DNA from: Eggerthellaceae bacterium
GTDB lineage: Bacteria; Actinomycetota; Coriobacteriia; Coriobacteriales; Eggerthellaceae
Length of the DNA stretch: 36,242 nucleotides
Assembly (NCBI GenBank): GCA_017440565.1
Contig: JAFSHA010000092.1
Coordinates: forward strand, 1 to 36,242
Reading direction: 5' to 3'
The position numbers and the translations under genes were made by a program. The notes beneath the pieces are model-generated. The model did no database searches and was not told where the DNA came from. It saw nothing but the letters and a program-made list of their open reading frames with translations. Below are positions 10,037 to 18,708 of this stretch, in pieces (within the stretch, counting starts at the first letter, position 1; every line of letters begins with the position of its first letter).

Positions 10037-11260
10037 CTACTTGCGCCCCTGCTTTCTTCCGTACAGCACGTGGTAGGTGGCGCATGCGCCCACTGCCACC
10101 AGGGCCAGGGCGAGGTAAACCACCTGGTAGCCCACAAAGGGGATGAGCGCCCCGATGATGACCGGTCCTATGCCCGAACCCAGGTCCATGCTCATGAAGA
10201 ACGTGGAGTTGGCGCGTCCGAGCTCGTTTTTCGGGGTGATACGCACGATGGCGGTCTGGATGGTCGACTGCGTGCAGCCTACGCCGAAGCCGATGAGCGC
10301 GGCGGAAGCCAGAAGGACCGCACCGTTGTAGGCGAATGCGAGCAAAGCCAGTCCGACGGCAAGCGAGAGGAAGGTGAGGTAGATGACCGAGTTCTCTCCC
10401 TTTCGGTCGACGCGACGCCCGACGGGCGGCCTCGTAAGCAGGATGGATACTGAGTAAACGATGAAGTACACGCTCGAGGCCTCGATGAGGTTGCGTTCCT
10501 CGGCGAACACGGTGAGGAAGGAAAGCACGCCGGAATAGCATAGCAGCACGAGCAGAAGCGGGATGGCAAGCGGAAGGACGCTTACCTGGACGAACCTGCT
10601 CAGCGAGAGGGCGGGTTTGGGTTCGGCGGGTGCGTTTGCGGTGCTTTCCGCGATGGCGTCCTTGTCAGCTTTTCTGGTCTTGGCGGGCTTGTCGCCGGGT
10701 ATGCGAATGATGAAGGATCCTGCCAAAGCTACGGCGGTGGCTACGGCGGAGAATCCGAAGAGCATGAGGTAGTCGCCGTTTCCCGTGAGGATGATGGCGA
10801 CGAAGGGGCCAACGCCGGTGGCGAGCGCCTGGGCCATCGAGAAGTAGCCGATGCCCTCGCCACGGAGCTCGGGCGGTACCACGAGGGCTGCGGCGGCGGC
10901 AAGCGCGCCTGAAGCGATGCCAAAGCCAACGCCGTGCAACGCGCGCACGGCGGCAAGGAAGACGAACCCGCCTTCGATGAAGTACAGGAGGGCGGCTGCC
11001 ATGTTCACCGCGGTGCCGATGATGATGGAGCGCTTGAGCCCCCATTCGTCGATCTTTCCGCCAAGAAGCAGACGCGTGAGCAAAGATGAGATGACGTAGG
11101 CGGTAACCATGAGGCCGGCGGCGCTGTGCGACGAACCGTAGGTGAGCATGGTGTACTCGACGATCTTGACGATGAACAGGTAGAACACAAGCGCCGACAC
11201 GAAGTTGACGGCAGTGAGGATGATGAAGGTGGGGGTCCAGATCTTCGGCTTGTCGGACAT
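10037..11260 (-). CDS. Major facilitator superfamily transporter
   Basis: 407 aa with 12 predicted membrane helices. The loop after helix 2 carries a motif-A-like sequence (GGKIDEWGLKRS, around residue 68), and the second half has PPVGRRVDRKG at the matching place. A charged central loop (about residues 195-220, KPAKTRKADKD...) separates the two six-helix halves. The substrate cannot be told; it resembles uncharacterised drug/metabolite efflux members. The ATG at 11260 has only a weak ribosome site. It is convergent with brnTA and divergent from trmFO, with an inverted repeat between the two starts. Confidence 0.82.
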   Translation of the reverse strand: MSDKPKIWTPTFIILTAVNFVSALVFYLFIVKIVEYTMLTYGSSHSAAGLMVTAYVISSLLTRLLLGGKIDEWGLKRSIIIGTAVNMAAALLYFIEGGFVFLAAVRALHGVGFGIASGALAAAAALVVPPELRGEGIGYFSMAQALATGVGPFVAIILTGNGDYLMLFGFSAVATAVALAGSFIIRIPGDKPAKTRKADKDAIAESTANAPAEPKPALSLSRFVQVSVLPLAIPLLLVLLCYSGVLSFLTVFAEERNLIEASSVYFIVYSVSILLTRPPVGRRVDRKGENSVIYLTFLSLAVGLALLAFAYNGAVLLASAALIGFGVGCTQSTIQTAIVRITPKNELGRANSTFFMSMDLGSGIGPVIIGALIPFVGYQVVYLALALVAVGACATYHVLYGRKQGRK

Positions 11261-11288
11261 GGTAACGCTTTCGTTTGGGATGGTGCGG

Positions 11289-11307
11289 AGCGCAACAAGA
11301 TTGCGCT
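11289..11307. repeat. Inverted repeat between the MFS gene and trmFO
   Basis: AGCGCAA, 5-base spacer, TTGCGCT: perfect 7-bp arms. It lies 29 bases upstream of the MFS start, within its probable leader or promoter, and could be an operator for the transporter. Confidence 0.4.
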
Positions 11308-11375
11308 TTACGTATATTCACCGAGCACGTCGCTCATGTCAAATGCGGCATTAAGGTATCTTCGGCCTTCTTTGG

Positions 11376-11381
11376 TATCCT
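11376..11381 (+). promoter_or_regulatory. Possible -10 box of trmFO, leaderless start
   Basis: TATCCT ends 6 bases before the trmFO ATG. No Shine-Dalgarno sequence precedes the ATG. The arrangement resembles azlC. The -35 region is poor. Confidence 0.35.
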
Positions 11382-11387
11382 GTTCGC

Positions 11388-12764
11388 ATGGAAAAGAGAA
11401 TTGTCATCATAGGTGCCGGCCTTGCGGGTAGCGAGGCGGCTTTGCAGCTGGCTAGCCGCGGTTTCGCGGTGAGGCTTGTCGAGATGCGCCCTGAAGTACC
11501 TACCGCCGTTCATAAGACAGGTGGTTTCGCCGAGCTCGTATGCTCCAACTCGCTTAAGAGCATGAAGGCCGACAGCGCGGCTGGCATGCTGAAGGCGGAA
11601 TTGGCTGCGCTCGATTCACAGGTGTTTGCGGCGGCGTTGCGCCATCAGGTTGCAGCAGGCGGTGCGCTTGCCGTTGACCGCGAGAAGTTCTCGGCCGACG
11701 TGACCGCGATGATCGAGGCGCACCCGCTTATCGAGATCGAGCGACGTGAGGCGCGCGATATCGCGTTTGAGGCGACCGACGCGGCCGCCGTCATACTCGC
11801 CTCGGGCCCGCTCACTTCGGATGCGCTTTCTGCCTCCTTGCTTGACCTGACGGGCTCCGATCACCTGGCTTTCTACGATGCGGCAGCGCCGGTGGTCATG
11901 GCGGATTCGCTTGACATGGAAAAGCTGTTCAGCCAAAGCCGCTACGAGGACGGCGAGGGCGACTATCTGAATGCGCCGTTTAGCCGCGAGGAGTACGAGG
12001 CCTTCATCGACGAGCTCCTTTCCGCCGAGCGCGTGATCAAAAAGGATTTCGAGTCGAAGGATCTGTTCCAAGCCTGTCAGCCTATCGAGGAGGTTGCGCG
12101 TGCGGGTTACGATGCGCCGCGCTTCGGAACCATGAAGCCCGTCGGGCTTACCGATCCGCGCACGGGAAGGCGCCCTTGGGCTGCTCTTCAGCTGCGCGCC
12201 GAGGATGCCCATGCTTCCTGTTACAACCTCGTCGGCTTCCAGACCAACCTTACCTTCCCCGAGCAGCGCCGCGTGTTTCGCATGATTCCCGGCTTGGAGA
12301 ACGCCGAGTTCGCACGCTACGGCGTCATGCATCGCAACACCTTCATCAACGCGCCTCAGCTGCTCGACATTCACGGCCGCCTCACCGCGCCCGCGGCCGC
12401 CGATCTTGCTGCGCCCGTCTATGTGGCTGGTCAGCTGGCTGGAACGGAAGGGTATTGCGAGGCCGTGCGCTCGGGTTTGCATGCGGCGCTTGCGGTTGCG
12501 GCCGACCTTTCGGGCAAGACGCTTCCGCCGATGCCGGAAAGCATGGTTTACGGGGCGTTGCTCGCTTACGCCACCAATCCCGAGACCGTTGACTATCAAC
12601 CCATGCACGTTAACTTCGGCATTATCGAGCCGCTTTCGCAGAAGGTGCGCAACAAGCGCGACCGCTACGCCGCCTACGCAAGTCGCGGACAGGAGGCGCT
12701 TGCCGGTTACGTCGAGGCGCTGCGCACGGCGGGTTTGCTGCCCGATGCCGTGGCCGAGGCGTAA
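11388..12764 (+). CDS. trmFO: tRNA (uracil-54-C5)-methyltransferase, folate and FAD dependent
   Basis: 458 aa, family length about 440. TrmFO makes ribothymidine at position 54 of tRNA using methylenetetrahydrofolate and FADH2. The FAD-binding GAGLAGSEAA is at residues 9-18. The conserved HKTGGFAELVCSNSLKS block follows near 44, then YEDGEGDYLNAPFSREEYEAF near 185 and QLAGTEGYCEA near 346. The ATG at 11388 begins directly with the FAD motif, so the start is well fixed although there is no ribosome site. xerC follows 5 bases after the stop, so they form an operon. Confidence 0.96.
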   Translation: MEKRIVIIGAGLAGSEAALQLASRGFAVRLVEMRPEVPTAVHKTGGFAELVCSNSLKSMKADSAAGMLKAELAALDSQVFAAALRHQVAAGGALAVDREKFSADVTAMIEAHPLIEIERREARDIAFEATDAAAVILASGPLTSDALSASLLDLTGSDHLAFYDAAAPVVMADSLDMEKLFSQSRYEDGEGDYLNAPFSREEYEAFIDELLSAERVIKKDFESKDLFQACQPIEEVARAGYDAPRFGTMKPVGLTDPRTGRRPWAALQLRAEDAHASCYNLVGFQTNLTFPEQRRVFRMIPGLENAEFARYGVMHRNTFINAPQLLDIHGRLTAPAAADLAAPVYVAGQLAGTEGYCEAVRSGLHAALAVAADLSGKTLPPMPESMVYGALLAYATNPETVDYQPMHVNFGIIEPLSQKVRNKRDRYAAYASRGQEALAGYVEALRTAGLLPDAVAEA

Positions 12765-12769
12765 AGGCT

Positions 12770-13714
12770 ATGCGCCAGGAAGCTGATGCGCAGGATCTTC
12801 CCTGCGCCGAGCACCTCGAATCGTTCTGCCTCAGCCTTTCGGCCGAGCGCAACGCCTCGCCGCACACCATTCGCGCCTATCGCATCGACCTCGAGGACTT
12901 CCTGCGCTGGACGCGGCGCGCCAAGGTTGACCCGCTCGCCGCGACGCACAGGCAGTTGCGCCGCTATTTGGGTGAGCTCGATAGGGCACAGTACCAGCGC
13001 ACCACCGTCAATCGCCGCCTCTCCTCCATTAGAGGCTTCTATCGCTGGCTGAGCGTGAACGGCCTTATCGAGGAAGACCCCGCGAGCGTCTTGCAGGGTC
13101 CCAAGATTCCCAAACGCCTTCCCAAGGTCATAAGGCCGCGCGAGATGGCCCGGCTTTTGGGACTGTACGCCGCCAAGGACGCGCAAGGCAGCGTACGCGA
13201 GCAAAGCCCCGAGGACATGCGCAATCTGGCCATTCTTGAGTTTCTGTATGCGTGCGGCGCGCGTGTGTCCGAGGCGTCAGGCCTGACGCTTGAGGGTGTT
13301 GACTTTGCGCAGGGGCAGGTGAAGGTGTTTGGCAAGGGCTCGAAAGAGCGCATCATCCCCCTGCATGACATGGCGCTTTCGGCTATGCGCACGTATTTGC
13401 TGCTCGCCAGGCCGAAACTGCTGAAAGACGGCGAATCGGACTACTTCTTCGTGTCGACGCGCGGCAACCAGATGAGTCCCGATGCCATTCGCAAGATGTT
13501 TAAGGAAAGCGTGCGCGCTGCGGGCCTAAGCGAGGATCTGACCCCGCACGATATGCGCCACACCTTCGCCACCGACCTGCTTTCGGGCGGGGCGAACCTG
13601 CGCAGCGTGCAAGAAATGCTCGGACATGCCAGCCTTTCCACAACCCAGATATACACTCACGTGAGCGTCGAGCGCCTGAAATCGGCTCACGCCCAAGCGC
13701 ACCCCCGCGCTTAG
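12770..13714 (+). CDS. xerC: Tyrosine recombinase XerC-like
   Basis: 314 aa. XerC/D-type recombinases resolve chromosome dimers at dif. The N-terminal SAM-like domain covers residues 15-105 (NASPHTIRAYRIDLEDFLRW). The catalytic domain has R in CGARVSEASGL (about 165), K in GKGSKERIIPL (about 192), H-x-x-R in HDMRHTF (about 260-264), H in LGHASLS (about 285) and Y in TTQIYTHV (about 293), so all catalytic residues are present. It follows trmFO, the common place for a housekeeping XerC. A mobile-element integrase is unlikely given the operon context. Confidence 0.9.
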   Translation: MRQEADAQDLPCAEHLESFCLSLSAERNASPHTIRAYRIDLEDFLRWTRRAKVDPLAATHRQLRRYLGELDRAQYQRTTVNRRLSSIRGFYRWLSVNGLIEEDPASVLQGPKIPKRLPKVIRPREMARLLGLYAAKDAQGSVREQSPEDMRNLAILEFLYACGARVSEASGLTLEGVDFAQGQVKVFGKGSKERIIPLHDMALSAMRTYLLLARPKLLKDGESDYFFVSTRGNQMSPDAIRKMFKESVRAAGLSEDLTPHDMRHTFATDLLSGGANLRSVQEMLGHASLSTTQIYTHVSVERLKSAHAQAHPRA

Positions 13715-13746
13715 TGCGCGATTACGGGAACGCGGGACAGCGCACC

Positions 13747-13806
13747 GTGACAAGGGGACAGGTTGTTTGTCACAGTAGCGCGACAAACAACCTGTCCCCT
13801 TGTCAC
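13747..13806. repeat. Perfect 25-bp-arm palindrome (REP-like element)
   Basis: Arms 13747-13771 and 13782-13806 are exact reverse complements (25 of 25) around a 10-base loop. The arm reads GTGACAAGGGGACAGG then TTGTTTGTC. The GGGGACAGGTTG-TTTGTC theme is known to me from dispersed palindromes associated with REP-associated tyrosine transposases. No such transposase is in the window. It lies 32 bases after the xerC stop, is transcribable as a very stable hairpin, and has no T-run. Confidence 0.85.
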
Positions 13807-13915
13807 GCAGCCGCCACGTCTTTCGCACGCGCGGGTAACAGGCGTGCCGCGTGGCGGGCGGCTCCCTTTTGAGGTGCCATCATGGATGAATCACACCCTC
13901 AAGAGGGGAGCATCC

Positions 13916-13990
13916 ATGAGCAAGAAAAAAGCCAGAACCTTGTTTGCCGCCGCACTCGTTGCGTTGGCCTTCCTCCCGTTTTATCTCTAG
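13916..13990 (+). CDS. Predicted 24-aa hydrophobic peptide
   Basis: Short ORF encoding MSKKKARTLFAAALV... and ending FLPFYL. It has a basic N-terminus (KKKAR) followed by one hydrophobic segment of about 17 residues, the pattern of a single-span membrane peptide. AGAGGGGAG lies at good distance before the ATG, and the upstream 140 bases have no competing gene. It stands alone between the REP-like palindrome and uvrA. It could be a small membrane protein or a type I toxin-like peptide. No antisense RNA promoter was identified. The function is unknown. Confidence 0.45.
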   Translation: MSKKKARTLFAAALVALAFLPFYL

Positions 13991-14065
13991 CCTGCCTTTT
14001 GTGCCGATTCCTTGGCAGTGCGAACAGAAGTTCTCTTTTTCATGAGCATTTTCGATGAGCTGGGG

Positions 14066-14071
14066 TACAAT
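14066..14071 (+). promoter_or_regulatory. Possible -10 box of uvrA
   Basis: TACAAT about 18 bases before the first in-frame ATG of uvrA. No clear -35. If used, the leader would be about 10 bases to the ATG at 14089, or 35 bases to the ATG at 14113. Confidence 0.3.
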
Positions 14072-14088
14072 TCCATCGATCGAAACGA

Positions 14089-16995
14089 ATGGAAAGGGCG
14101 GGACTCGCACTCATGGGTCAGCAGGAAATCGTCATCAAAGGCGCTCGCGAGCACAATCTCAAAAACGTCGACCTCACCATACCGCGCGATGCGCTCGTGG
14201 TCATCACGGGCCTTTCGGGCTCGGGAAAGTCAAGCTTGGCGTTTGACACCATGTACGCCGAAGGGCAGCGCCGTTATGTGGAAAGCCTCTCCAGCTACGC
14301 TCGCATGTTCCTCGGGCAGATGAGCAAGCCCGATCTTGACAGCATCGACGGCCTTTCCCCAGCTGTTTCCATCGACCAGAAGACTACGAGCAAAAACCCG
14401 CGCTCGACGGTGGGAACCACTACGGAAATCTACGACTACCTGCGCCTTCTGTACGCGCGCGTGGGCGTGCCCCATTGCCCCGAATGTGGCCGGGAAATCA
14501 AAAAGCAAACCACCGACCAGGTGACCGACGACATCCTGCGCCTTGCCGAAGAGGAGGGCACCAAAGCCATCATCATGGCGCCCGTGGTGACGGGCCGCAA
14601 AGGCGAGTTCACGAAGCTGTTCGTCGACTTGCAGAAAGAGGGCTTCTCGCGCGTGCGCATTGACGGTGAGATCGTCAAGCTCGATGGCGAACCCATCACG
14701 CTGAATAAGAAGATCAAGCACTTCATCGAGGTCGTGGTCGACCGCGTGAGCCTCAAGGCCTCGGCTACCAGCCGAATTGCCGAAGCGGTTGAGCTTGCCA
14801 CCAAGCTTGCCGAAGGGCGCGTGCTGGTGCAGGTACTCGACAAATCGGGGAAAGAACCCGAAGCCCCCGTGCCCACATCTTCCGGTGCCAAGGGGGGCCT
14901 TCGCCCTGGCAAACACATCTTCTCGCTTGCGCTTGCCTGCCCCGAGCATGGGCATTCCATGGACGAGCTGCAGCCTCGCGACTTCTCCTTCAACGCACCT
15001 TACGGCGCCTGCCCCGAATGCCTGGGCATCGGCAGCAAAGACGAGGTCGATCCGAGCCTTGTCATTCCCGATCCCTCCCTCACGCTGGAAGAGGGCGCCG
15101 TGGCACCCTTCAAATCGGGAAACTACTATCCGCAGGTGCTACGAGCCGTTGCCCAGCACATGGGCGTGGCGCCGAACACCCCTTGGGAGGACATGCCGCA
15201 GGCGGCACGCAAGGCGCTTCTGCACGGCCTGGGGAAGGAGAAGGTGCGCGTTGACTACGTGACGGTCGACGGGCGCGAGACGTACTGGTACATCGAGTGG
15301 GAGGGTATTCTCGAGGCGGTGTCGCGCAAATACCAGGAGGCGCAAAGCGACGCTCAACGTGAGAAACTGGCCGCCTACTTCGCCACCATCAGCTGCCAGG
15401 CGTGCGGCGGCAAGCGCCTGAAACCCGAGATCCTTTCGGTCACGGTGGGCGGCAAATCCATCCACGACGCAACCGAGCTTTCCGCAGCTGATGCGCTCGC
15501 GTTTTTCGAGGGCCTTGCCTTCAGCGGATCAGACGAGTTCGTGGCCGGGCCCATCGTTAAGGAAATAAAGGCGCGCCTGCGCTTTTTGGTCGACGTGGGC
15601 TTGGACTACCTCACGCTCGAGCGCGCCACGGCAACGCTTTCGGGCGGAGAGGCGCAGCGCATCCGCCTGGCCACGCAGATTGGCGCCGGCCTCATGGGCG
15701 TGCTCTACATCCTGGACGAGCCCTCCATCGGCCTGCATCAGCGTGATAACGAGCGCCTGATCGCAACGCTCGAGCGTCTGCGCGACCTTGGCAACACCGT
15801 CGTCGTGGTCGAGCACGACGAGGACACCATTCGCTCGGCCGACTACGTGGTCGATATGGGCCCAGGCGCCGGAGAACACGGCGGCGAAGTGGTGGCCTGC
15901 GGCACGCCTGCCGAGATAATGGAGGCCGAAGGCTCCTTCACCGCCGATTACCTTTCGGGGCGCCGGCGCATCGAGGTGCCCGCTACGCGTCGCAAGCCCG
16001 GGCGCGGCTCGCTTGCGCTCATGGGCGCGAAGGAGAACAACCTGCAAGACGTGACGCTTGAGGTGCCCATTGGCACGCTCACCGTGGTCACGGGCGTTTC
16101 GGGTTCGGGGAAAAGCTCGCTTGTCACCGATACGCTGGCCCCGGCGCTTGCCAACCGGCTTAACCATGCGCACCGACGCACGGGCGAGTATCGCAAGCTT
16201 GCCGGTCTTGAGCATCTCGACAAGGTAATCAACATCGACCAAAGCCCCATCGGGCGCACGCCGCGCTCGAATCCCGCCACCTACATCGGGTTGTGGGACG
16301 ACATCCGCGCCCTGTTCGCCAGCACGCAGGAGGCCAAGGCGCGCGGCTATTCGCCCGGGCGATTCTCGTTCAACGTGAGCGGCGGTCGTTGCGAGGCGTG
16401 CAAGGGTGATGGTCAGATCAAGATCGAGATGCACTTCCTGCCCGACATCTATGTTCCGTGCGAGGTGTGTAACGGCGACCGCTACAACCGCGAAACGCTG
16501 CAGGTCACTTACCGCGGGAAGAGCATTTCCGATGTGCTGGGCATGACGGTCGAGGAGGCCCTTGCGTTCTTCGAGAACATCCCGGGCATCAAGCGCAAGT
16601 TGCAGACGCTGTTCGACGTGGGTTTGGGCTACATTCGCTTGGGCCAGCCCGCCACCACGCTTTCGGGTGGCGAGGCGCAGCGCGTGAAACTTGCCAGCGA
16701 GCTTCAGAAGCGCGCGACGGGCAAGACGTTCTACATCCTGGACGAGCCCACCACGGGCCTTCATTTCGAGGACGTGCGCCAGCTTTTGGGCGTGCTTCAG
16801 CGCCTGGTAGACACAGGCAACACGGTGCTTGTCATCGAACATAACCTCGACGTCATCAAGTGTGCCGACCACATTGTCGACCTCGGCCCCGAGGGCGGCC
16901 TGCGCGGCGGCACTATCGTGGCCCAGGGTACACCCGAAGAGGTTGCCCAGGTGGAGGGCAGCCACACCGGCGCCTTCCTCAAGCGTATGCTGTAG
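14089..16995 (+). CDS. uvrA: Excinuclease ABC subunit A
   Basis: 968 aa. The ATPase that finds DNA lesions and loads UvrB in nucleotide excision repair. Two ABC units are seen: Walker [10 protein letters not shown] at about residue 41 and GVSGSGKSS at about 667, signatures LSGGEAQR at about 517 and 857, and Walker B/D-loop [14 protein letters not shown] and [14 protein letters not shown]. Zinc-binding cysteines are CPECG, then CPEHG...ACPECLG (with His replacing one Cys, as I recall from actinobacterial UvrA), and CEACKGDG...CEVCNGD. Homology starts at [13 protein letters not shown], so the ATG at 14113 (GGAAAGGG about 15 bases upstream) is an equally good start. Confidence 0.97.
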   Translation: MERAGLALMGQQEIVIKGAREHNLKNVDLTIPRDALVVITGLSGSGKSSLAFDTMYAEGQRRYVESLSSYARMFLGQMSKPDLDSIDGLSPAVSIDQKTTSKNPRSTVGTTTEIYDYLRLLYARVGVPHCPECGREIKKQTTDQVTDDILRLAEEEGTKAIIMAPVVTGRKGEFTKLFVDLQKEGFSRVRIDGEIVKLDGEPITLNKKIKHFIEVVVDRVSLKASATSRIAEAVELATKLAEGRVLVQVLDKSGKEPEAPVPTSSGAKGGLRPGKHIFSLALACPEHGHSMDELQPRDFSFNAPYGACPECLGIGSKDEVDPSLVIPDPSLTLEEGAVAPFKSGNYYPQVLRAVAQHMGVAPNTPWEDMPQAARKALLHGLGKEKVRVDYVTVDGRETYWYIEWEGILEAVSRKYQEAQSDAQREKLAAYFATISCQACGGKRLKPEILSVTVGGKSIHDATELSAADALAFFEGLAFSGSDEFVAGPIVKEIKARLRFLVDVGLDYLTLERATATLSGGEAQRIRLATQIGAGLMGVLYILDEPSIGLHQRDNERLIATLERLRDLGNTVVVVEHDEDTIRSADYVVDMGPGAGEHGGEVVACGTPAEIMEAEGSFTADYLSGRRRIEVPATRRKPGRGSLALMGAKENNLQDVTLEVPIGTLTVVTGVSGSGKSSLVTDTLAPALANRLNHAHRRTGEYRKLAGLEHLDKVINIDQSPIGRTPRSNPATYIGLWDDIRALFASTQEAKARGYSPGRFSFNVSGGRCEACKGDGQIKIEMHFLPDIYVPCEVCNGDRYNRETLQVTYRGKSISDVLGMTVEEALAFFENIPGIKRKLQTLFDVGLGYIRLGQPATTLSGGEAQRVKLASELQKRATGKTFYILDEPTTGLHFEDVRQLLGVLQRLVDTGNTVLVIEHNLDVIKCADHIVDLGPEGGLRGGTIVAQGTPEEVAQVEGSHTGAFLKRML

Positions 16996-17023
16996 CATCG
17001 CAAAGGATGGGATGCAAGCCCGA

Positions 17024-17065
17024 ATGGGACGCGGAATGGGACCCGGGCTCCATTCCGCGTCCCAT
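17024..17065. repeat. 16-bp-arm perfect palindrome between uvrA and the GNAT gene
   Basis: Arms 17024-17039 and 17050-17065 are exact reverse complements (ATGGGACGCGGAATGG) around a 10-base loop, GACCCGGGCT. There is no T-run on either side, so it is not a standard terminator. It shares the GGGAC...GTCCC style of REP-like repeats but is not the same sequence as the one at 13747. Confidence 0.75.
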
Positions 17066-17087
17066 GAGACAACGAAAGGAAAACGCA

Positions 17088-17615
17088 ATGCTGGTACGGA
17101 AGTCTGTTGAGCAAGACATCGACCGCATCATGGAGGTGCTGGCTGACGGGCGCGCGGCCATTGCGACGCTGGGGATTGACCAGTGGCAGGCGGGATATCC
17201 CTTCCGCGACACCATCGAAGCCGATGTGGCGGCTGGCATGAGCTACGTCGTCGAGGACGAAGGCGCCGTTGTGGGTACGTTCATGATGACCTACGAGGGC
17301 GAGCCCACCTATGACGTCATCGAGGGTGCGTGGTTGACGGCGAGTGATTCCGCGGCTCAGCGCTATGCGTGCATCCACCGTATTGCCGTAGCCGATGAAG
17401 CGCGCGGGAAAGGCGTTGCGAAGTTCGCCATCGCGCAGGGCTTGAGCCTTGCGCGCGCGGAGGGGGCGGAATCGGTGCGCATCGACACGCACCCGGGTAA
17501 CGTGCGCATGCGTGGCCTGTGCTCTCGCATGGGCTTTTCCGAATGCGGAACTATCTACATCTCGCACGCTGGCGAGGGAACCCCTGACCGCGTGGCTTTC
17601 GAGATCGTCTTATAA
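17088..17615 (+). CDS. GNAT-family N-acetyltransferase
   Basis: 175 aa. Transfers an acetyl group from acetyl-CoA to an amine; the substrate is unknown. The GNAT core shows VVEDEGAVVGTFMMTYEG (beta2-beta3), then CIHRIAVADEARGKGVAKF (motif A with the R/Q-x-x-G-x-G/A loop as ARGKGVA), and the IDTHPGNVRMRGLCSRMGF block (motif B with Asn). The ATG at 17088 has GAAAGGA upstream. The open frame extends further upstream but only through the palindrome, so that part is not coding. Its 3' end directly abuts a broken transposase gene. Confidence 0.87.
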   Translation: MLVRKSVEQDIDRIMEVLADGRAAIATLGIDQWQAGYPFRDTIEADVAAGMSYVVEDEGAVVGTFMMTYEGEPTYDVIEGAWLTASDSAAQRYACIHRIAVADEARGKGVAKFAIAQGLSLARAEGAESVRIDTHPGNVRMRGLCSRMGFSECGTIYISHAGEGTPDRVAFEIVL

Positions 17616-17619
17616 ACCA

Positions 17620-17945
17620 CCCCGTAAACGCACGAACGCCACCGCGGTTCTTGTGCTCGTCGATGGCGACGGCGATGCAGATCTTCTGCTTGGAGAGCCC
17701 GCGCTTGCGCGCCTCGCCATAACCCTTGGAGAGGTCGGTGTCGTTCACGTAAGTCTCGTCGATCCAGATACGGCCCTTGAGCACGATGCGGTCCTGATAG
17801 TCGTCGACGGTGGCGAACACGCGGTGGCGCCACTCCCAGGCGGTCTGATGACTTATCCGGCATATCTCCGCGGCCGCGTCGAGTGGTACGTTGAAGCGCA
17901 TGAGCCTGATGAACTCGACCCAGGTGGGGAGGTCTTTCTTGCAGC
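17620..17945 (-). pseudogene. IS1595-like transposase, middle part (split by insertion)
   Basis: Minus-strand frame reading CKKDLPTWVEFIRLM, then SHQTAWEWRHRVF, IWIDETYVNDTDLSKGYG (first catalytic Asp in WIDET) and GLSKQKICIAVAIDEHKN. This is the DDE-transposase middle region of IS1595/ISXO2-like elements. The 3' side is broken: after HKNR one extra G shifts the frame (a +1 slip restores VAFV), and a stop follows at the edge of the GNAT gene, so the last third is lost. The 5' side stops abruptly at 17945, where an inserted block begins. The missing N-terminal part lies at 24596-24699. Confidence 0.8.
17942..17945. repeat. Target-site duplication, left copy (CAGC)
   Basis: CAGC directly abuts the left tip of the block. 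The second copy is at 24596-24599. One copy is needed for a continuous transposase frame (E-R-C-K-K) across the joint, the other is surplus. Confidence 0.75.
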
Positions 17946-17990
17946 TGATTATTCGCTCGCAAAAGCGACGGCGCTGCCGCGATGGTTCAC
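17946..17990 (+). repeat. Left bipartite terminal inverted repeat
   Basis: TGATTATT at the tip (17946-17953), 24 dissimilar bases, then CGCGATGGTTCAC (17978-17990). The right end, read inward, has the same octamer and CGCGCATGTTCAC at exactly the same offset. TTTCAC and GTCCAC (17999, 18009) and another GTTCAC (18073) follow inward and may be additional transposase sites. Confidence 0.7.
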
Positions 17991-18106
17991 GCCGCCGCTT
18001 TCACTCATGTCCACGGGCTGTGCCAGCTAGGTTAACGCCTTAAATCGACCCACCCATCGTAAACTCACGTATGTTCACGTCGCCCATGCGGCGCTGCCAC
18101 TGAGTT

Positions 18107-18394
18107 TTACGAATCGTCTGACTCTTTCCAGTAAAACTTTATATCGTCGTAGACATCATGACCATCTTCTCCGTAGATGAAGCGCAGCAGGGAGAGAGCG
18201 CCGCGGGTATCGCCCTCTAAAACCTGGCTCCTCCACCTCAAATAGCCAATCTCTTTTTCCAGCCTTTTCTCCTCAGCAGAACCGCGCTCAGCATCAAAAT
18301 ACAGGTTGTCAAGTTTCCCAAGCTCGCATGCGTTGGAGTGCTTTTCGTCAACGAGCTCCTGGACCCTGGCAAGCGCCTCATAATATGTCTTCAT
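18107..18394 (-). CDS. Hypothetical 95-aa acidic helical protein
   Basis: No family recognised. The ATG at 18394 has AGGAGGC at ideal distance, and an in-frame extension further upstream lacks a ribosome site. The sequence begins MKTYYEALARVQELVDEKH and is rich in Glu, Asp and Arg with heptad-like spacing, which suggests a helical hairpin. The end (YDDIKFYWKESDDS) is acidic. No Cys cluster and no membrane segment. It is the leftmost gene of the inserted element, on the same strand as the molybdoenzyme pair but 314 bases downstream, after a hairpin. It could be a cargo accessory protein; nothing suggests a transposase. Confidence 0.6.
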   Translation of the reverse strand: MKTYYEALARVQELVDEKHSNACELGKLDNLYFDAERGSAEEKRLEKEIGYLRWRSQVLEGDTRGALSLLRFIYGEDGHDVYDDIKFYWKESDDS

Positions 18395-18708
18395 ATTTGC
18401 CTCCTGTCGGATCTCGATCTGAGCTGAAACGCGGAATGGCTTTGCAGCGTCATTATTATGGGAGTTGAGGCGCATCGCGAAGGGAGCGCTTCCCGATGAA
18501 GAAGCGAGGCGCCGGGGGGCAAGCTCGGCACGGAAGACTGAGAGATCATAAGTTGCCATGAACACATCTTCGGACTTCGGGCGGTCCTCCCGAAGATCTC
18601 CTCCATAACCTCAGCCTGCGCGGCTTTATTGCGCCATGACGAGCACATACGACTGAAGCCGCCCTTAACGGACGGCTTCAGCAAAGCTCTATGCTGCAGG
18701 GCCTTTAG
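18395..18708. other. Intergenic region inside the element
   Basis: 314 bases without a supported gene. It holds a hairpin just downstream of the ferredoxin gene (18653-18681) and the ribosome site of the 95-aa gene. A short overlapping inverted repeat (ATCTTCGG/CCGAAGAT near 18567-18597) is also present. Frames through it have no ribosome site and no recognisable family. Confidence 0.5.
18653..18681 (-). terminator. Hairpin after the molybdoenzyme operon
   Basis: CTGAAGCCG (18653-18661) and CGGCTTCAG (18673-18681) form a perfect 9-bp stem with an 11-base loop. It lies 28 bases downstream of the ferredoxin stop on the minus strand. There is no clear T-run, so it could be a weak terminator or a 3'-end stabiliser. 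Confidence 0.45.

Noticed and set aside
14941-15025. UvrA zinc site with His in place of a Cys (CPEHG)
   Set aside because: Looks unusual, but I recall similar substitutions in actinobacterial UvrA; not a defect.
15529-17088. 519-codon minus-strand open frame
   Set aside because: Antisense shadow of uvrA; no recognisable domains.
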